The notes below the pieces were generated by a model. That model was not told the DNA's origin and searched no databases. It was given only the letters and a program-made list of their open reading frames with translations. Position numbers and translations under genes: made by a program. This document shows positions 61,520 to 64,000 of a stretch of 64,000 bases of DNA, in pieces. Each line of letters begins with the position of its first letter. Position 1 is the stretch's first letter. The DNA comes from Chloroflexota bacterium (GTDB lineage: Bacteria; Chloroflexota; Dehalococcoidia; SM23-28-2; RBG-16-64-32): the NCBI GenBank assembly GCA_029262695.1, contig JAJCYV010000003.1, positions 1-64,000 of the forward strand, read 5' to 3'.

Positions 61520-62593
61520 GTGGAGACGTTCGCCGGCAAGTGGGTCTGGATCTGGAACTGGCGCCGCTGTGACGGCGGCGACACGGGACGGGTGGCCGAG
61601 CGGCTGCGGTCAGCGGGCTGCCGCGGCGCGATCGTCAAGGCGTTCGACGCCGGACGCTGGTTCGCGCAGGGGCCGTCGTTTCGCGACGTCTGCCGGGCGC
61701 TCAAGTCGCGTGGTCTGGCGGCCGGCGGCTGGGGCTACCTTTACGGGCGGGACCCGGCCGGGGAGGCGAAGCGGGCGATCGAAACCGCGCACTACGGCGA
61801 GGCCGACCTGCTGGTGCTGGACGTCGAGAGCGAGTTCAAGGGCCGTCCCGAGGTGGCGGAGGAGGTCTGCCAGCGCGTGCGGGAGGCGCTGGGGCCGTCG
61901 TACCCGCTGTACTACAGCACGTTCGCCATCGCCCGCTATCACCGCTCGTTCCCGTACGCGGCGTTCGGGCGCTACTGCACGTCCGGCGGGTCCGTAGGAG
62001 GAACGGCGCCGCAGGTGTACTGGAACGCTTTCCGCTGGCCCCACGACCGGGCGCTGGCCTGGACGTACGAGGACTATGCGGCGCTGGGCGTGCCGCCGGA
62101 GCGGGTCTTCCCGGTCGCCGGCCTGTACCGCGAGGGGCTGACGCCGTACCCGGCGCCGCATGAGGTGCGAGACTTCGTCCGGCGCGCTGCTGAGGCAGGC
62201 TCACGTGGGGTGAGTTTCTGGAGCTACGAGCACATGTCGGAGGCGATGTGGGACGCGGTGGCGTCCGCCGCGATGAGCGATGGCACAGCAGAGGAGGAAG
62301 AGATGTCGAGCGCGGAGTACGAAGAGCTAACGCGGGAACTGGCGGCCGTCGGAACGCGACTTGGCCGGCTGGAGACGGACGTACGGGCGTTGCGCGGGGA
62401 GGCGCCTGCGCCTCCTGCGGACCCGCCGCCGCCCGGCCCGGCGACGTACACGGTGCGGGCCGGCGACACGCTGAGCGGCATCGCGCAGAAGCTGGGCCTC
62501 GGCGGCTGGCAGGCGCTCTACGACGCCAACCGCGCGATGATCGGCGGCAACCCGAACGCGATCAAGCCGGGCCAGGTGCTGATTCTGCCGTAG
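61520..62593 (+). CDS. GH25-like/DUF1906-like domain protein with C-terminal LysM
   Basis: This 357-residue protein has a TIM-barrel-like N-terminal domain (1-235), with [29 protein letters not shown] (acidic pair as in GH25-type muramidases) and [16 protein letters not shown] coiled segment (245-285) and a Pro-rich linker lead to one LysM repeat ([18 protein letters not shown]..., about 305-357), which binds peptidoglycan or chitin. No signal peptide is visible from the chosen GTG at 61520 (GGAGGAGG 8 nt upstream), nor from an alternative GTG at 61511. The upstream open frame overlaps the dehydrogenase. Confidence 0.72.
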   Translation: METFAGKWVWIWNWRRCDGGDTGRVAERLRSAGCRGAIVKAFDAGRWFAQGPSFRDVCRALKSRGLAAGGWGYLYGRDPAGEAKRAIETAHYGEADLLVLDVESEFKGRPEVAEEVCQRVREALGPSYPLYYSTFAIARYHRSFPYAAFGRYCTSGGSVGGTAPQVYWNAFRWPHDRALAWTYEDYAALGVPPERVFPVAGLYREGLTPYPAPHEVRDFVRRAAEAGSRGVSFWSYEHMSEAMWDAVASAAMSDGTAEEEEMSSAEYEELTRELAAVGTRLGRLETDVRALRGEAPAPPADPPPPGPATYTVRAGDTLSGIAQKLGLGGWQALYDANRAMIGGNPNAIKPGQVLILP

Positions 62594-62621
62594 GGCGGCG
62601 TTGGGCAAGGGCGCAGCGAGC

Positions 62622-62651
62622 GGGGGCGCAGCAAGCAAGCGGCGCCCCTAC
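62622..62651. repeat. Dispersed GTAGGGGCG-type repeat, degenerate copy
   Basis: It ends GGCGCCCCTAC and begins GGGGGCGCAGCAAGC, related to the 24-bp core at 24318 but with extra AAGC units. It lies between the LysM gene and the flavoprotein promoter. Confidence 0.5.
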
Positions 62652-62671
62652 CGCGTGGCTGCACGCTGGGC

Positions 62672-62677
62672 GATAAT
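62672..62677 (+). promoter_or_regulatory. -10 box of the geranylgeranyl-reductase-like gene
   Basis: GATAAT ends 8 nt before the ATG at 62686 without a Shine-Dalgarno site. Confidence 0.4.
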
Positions 62678-62685
62678 CGCCTCGT

Positions 62686-63918
62686 ATGCAGCTCGATTGT
62701 GACGTTGCGGTTGTCGGCGCGGGGCCGGCCGGGTCGCGCACGGCGCGGGACCTGGCGCGCGCCGGTCTGCGGGTGCGGCTGCTGGAGGAGCACCGCCGCG
62801 TGGGGGTGCCTTCGCACTGCTCGGGGCTGATCTCGCCGCGCACCTTGCGCGAGGCCGAGATCGGCGAGGAGGCGGTGATCCACCGCATTACCGGCGCTTT
62901 CGTGCACACGCAGGAGGGCGGCGAGGTGGCGCTGGGCGGCTCGGCGACGCGCGCCGTGGCGATCGACCGCGTGGCCTGGGACGAGACGCTGTGCGAGCAG
63001 GCGCAGGCGGCGGGAGCCAACCTCGTCCGGGCGCGGATGACGCACGCCGAGCGCGAGAACCATCACGTGCGGCTGACGGCGCAGACGGACGGCCGAGACT
63101 GGACGCTGACCGCGCGCATGGTGGTCGGCGCCGACGGAACGCACTCGCGGGTGGCGCGCACGCTGGGCCTGCCGCGGCCGAAGGAGTACGCGTACAACCT
63201 CGGGATCGAGGGCCGGATCTCGCCCGATGCGCGTGCGACGTGGCGTGACGACTACGTGCACGTGTTTGTCGGGCGCGACCTGGCGCCCGGCTGGTTCGGC
63301 TGGATCATCCCGACCGGCGAAGGCACCGTGCGCGCCGGCATCGGCACGACCGGCCCTGTGAAGCCGATCGTCGCCTACCGGCGCATGGCGGCGGCCTTCC
63401 CGGAGCTGTTCGCTGGCCTGGAGCCGGTCCGCATGTACGGCGGGACGATCCCGCTGGCGTTCGCGCCGCGGTCGTACGGGGACCACGCGCTGCTGGTAGG
63501 CGACGCCGCCGGGCAGGTGAAGCCGTTCTCTGGCGGTGGCATCTACACGAGCCTGGTGGCGGCGCGACACGCGGCGATCACGGTGCGGCAGGCGTTCGAG
63601 CGCGACGCCTTCGGCGCGAAGTCGCTGGCGGCGTACGAGCGGGGCTGGAAGCGGGAGATCGGCCGCGAGCTGCGCAAGTCGTGGCACCTGCGGCACTTTG
63701 GTCTGGCGATGAGCGGTGCGCAGATCGAACGCGTGGTGCGGGCGCTGCGGTCGCCGGGTCTACAGGAGCTGGCGGACGAGCACGCGGACATCGACTACCC
63801 TTCGCGGGTGCTGCTGCGTTTGGCGCGGTCACTGCCGGCGCTGGCGACGCTGGGCGCGGTGACGGTGCGGCGTCCGGGTGCGGCGCTGAACCTGGTGCGC
63901 GCGCACTTGCCGGTCTAG
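62686..63918 (+). CDS. Geranylgeranyl reductase family FAD-dependent oxidoreductase
   Basis: This 410-residue flavoprotein has FAD motif VAVVGAGPAGSRTARDLARAG (residues 7-27), the family motif VPSHCSGLIS with the conserved Cys, LGLPRPKEYAYNLGIEG, and the second FAD site LLVGDAAGQVKPFSGGGIYTSL. It would reduce prenyl chains of quinones or lipids. The C-terminal ~40 residues contain a basic helical stretch. It is the last gene of the window. Bases 63919-64000 show no feature. Confidence 0.88.
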   Translation: MQLDCDVAVVGAGPAGSRTARDLARAGLRVRLLEEHRRVGVPSHCSGLISPRTLREAEIGEEAVIHRITGAFVHTQEGGEVALGGSATRAVAIDRVAWDETLCEQAQAAGANLVRARMTHAERENHHVRLTAQTDGRDWTLTARMVVGADGTHSRVARTLGLPRPKEYAYNLGIEGRISPDARATWRDDYVHVFVGRDLAPGWFGWIIPTGEGTVRAGIGTTGPVKPIVAYRRMAAAFPELFAGLEPVRMYGGTIPLAFAPRSYGDHALLVGDAAGQVKPFSGGGIYTSLVAARHAAITVRQAFERDAFGAKSLAAYERGWKREIGRELRKSWHLRHFGLAMSGAQIERVVRALRSPGLQELADEHADIDYPSRVLLRLARSLPALATLGAVTVRRPGAALNLVRAHLPV

Positions 63919-64000
63919 GCAGGGTGCCGAGGGCGGTTCGCGGGCCTCAGCGTGAGCGGTATCGTCGGCGATTCGACGCGTGGGTTGGGCCGTTCGCGAA

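Overview
This is a GC-rich chromosomal window (64 kb) with about 70 tightly packed protein genes, no rRNA, tRNA or CRISPR, and no complete insertion sequence. The gene content suggests a free-living, aerobic or facultative member of the Chloroflexota, most likely a Dehalococcoidia-like lineage. Supporting signs are an F420-type luciferase-like oxidoreductase, a Rex regulator, an ETF pair, several DinB/maleylpyruvate-isomerase-like proteins, many lipoproteins, and no outer-membrane machinery. This placement is inference from gene types, not a phylogeny.

Layout. 0-6 kb: a MidA-like methyltransferase diverges from a MarR regulator coupled to a DHA2 drug exporter, followed by a tungstate ABC transporter (tupABC). 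6-14 kb: a DUF2203/DinB-like/GDPD operon, etfBA, comB, pyrF, a DUF951 protein, an MFS carrier and a bifunctional-nuclease-domain protein. 14-24 kb: a complete F1Fo ATP synthase operon, with an unexpected DinB-like gene between atpH and atpA, running into murA and mreB. 24-33 kb: rex with a candidate operator, an orphan AAA ATPase, an alpha/beta hydrolase plus LLM oxidoreductase pair, a small insertion-like segment bounded by 27-bp direct repeats, then VOC, thiolase and SDR genes.

33-39 kb, minus strand: the most unusual part. It is an overlapping operon of extracytoplasmic proteins: a His-rich anchored peptide, an Asp/Met-rich lipoprotein, a CopC, a TolB-like lipoprotein, a CopC-CopD-cytochrome c fusion, and two proteins built from a repeated H-x3-H module with a conserved cysteine pair. 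I read it as an undescribed copper- or heme-handling system.

39-50 kb: membrane proteins including a collagen-like one, ribD, DinB/MDMPI proteins, dcd, a SIMPL lipoprotein, an ECF sigma/anti-sigma pair, lepB and pyrE. 50-58 kb: a hydrolase, a methyltransferase, and a glycan-use cluster (nagA, a CehA-like PHP protein, a GH38 mannosidase). 58-64 kb: a cyclase-family hydrolase, an M20 amidohydrolase, a zinc alcohol dehydrogenase behind a palindromic operator, a LysM protein and a geranylgeranyl-reductase-like flavoprotein.

Two window-wide patterns stand out. Many first genes of operons have a -10 box (often extended, TGC-TAnnnT) only 6-11 nt from the start codon and no Shine-Dalgarno site, which predicts leaderless mRNAs. 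Several dispersed repeat families (GTAGGGGCG palindromes, GACAGG tandem repeats, a CCCTCACCCC element) begin exactly at stop codons and in four genes supply the stop codon.
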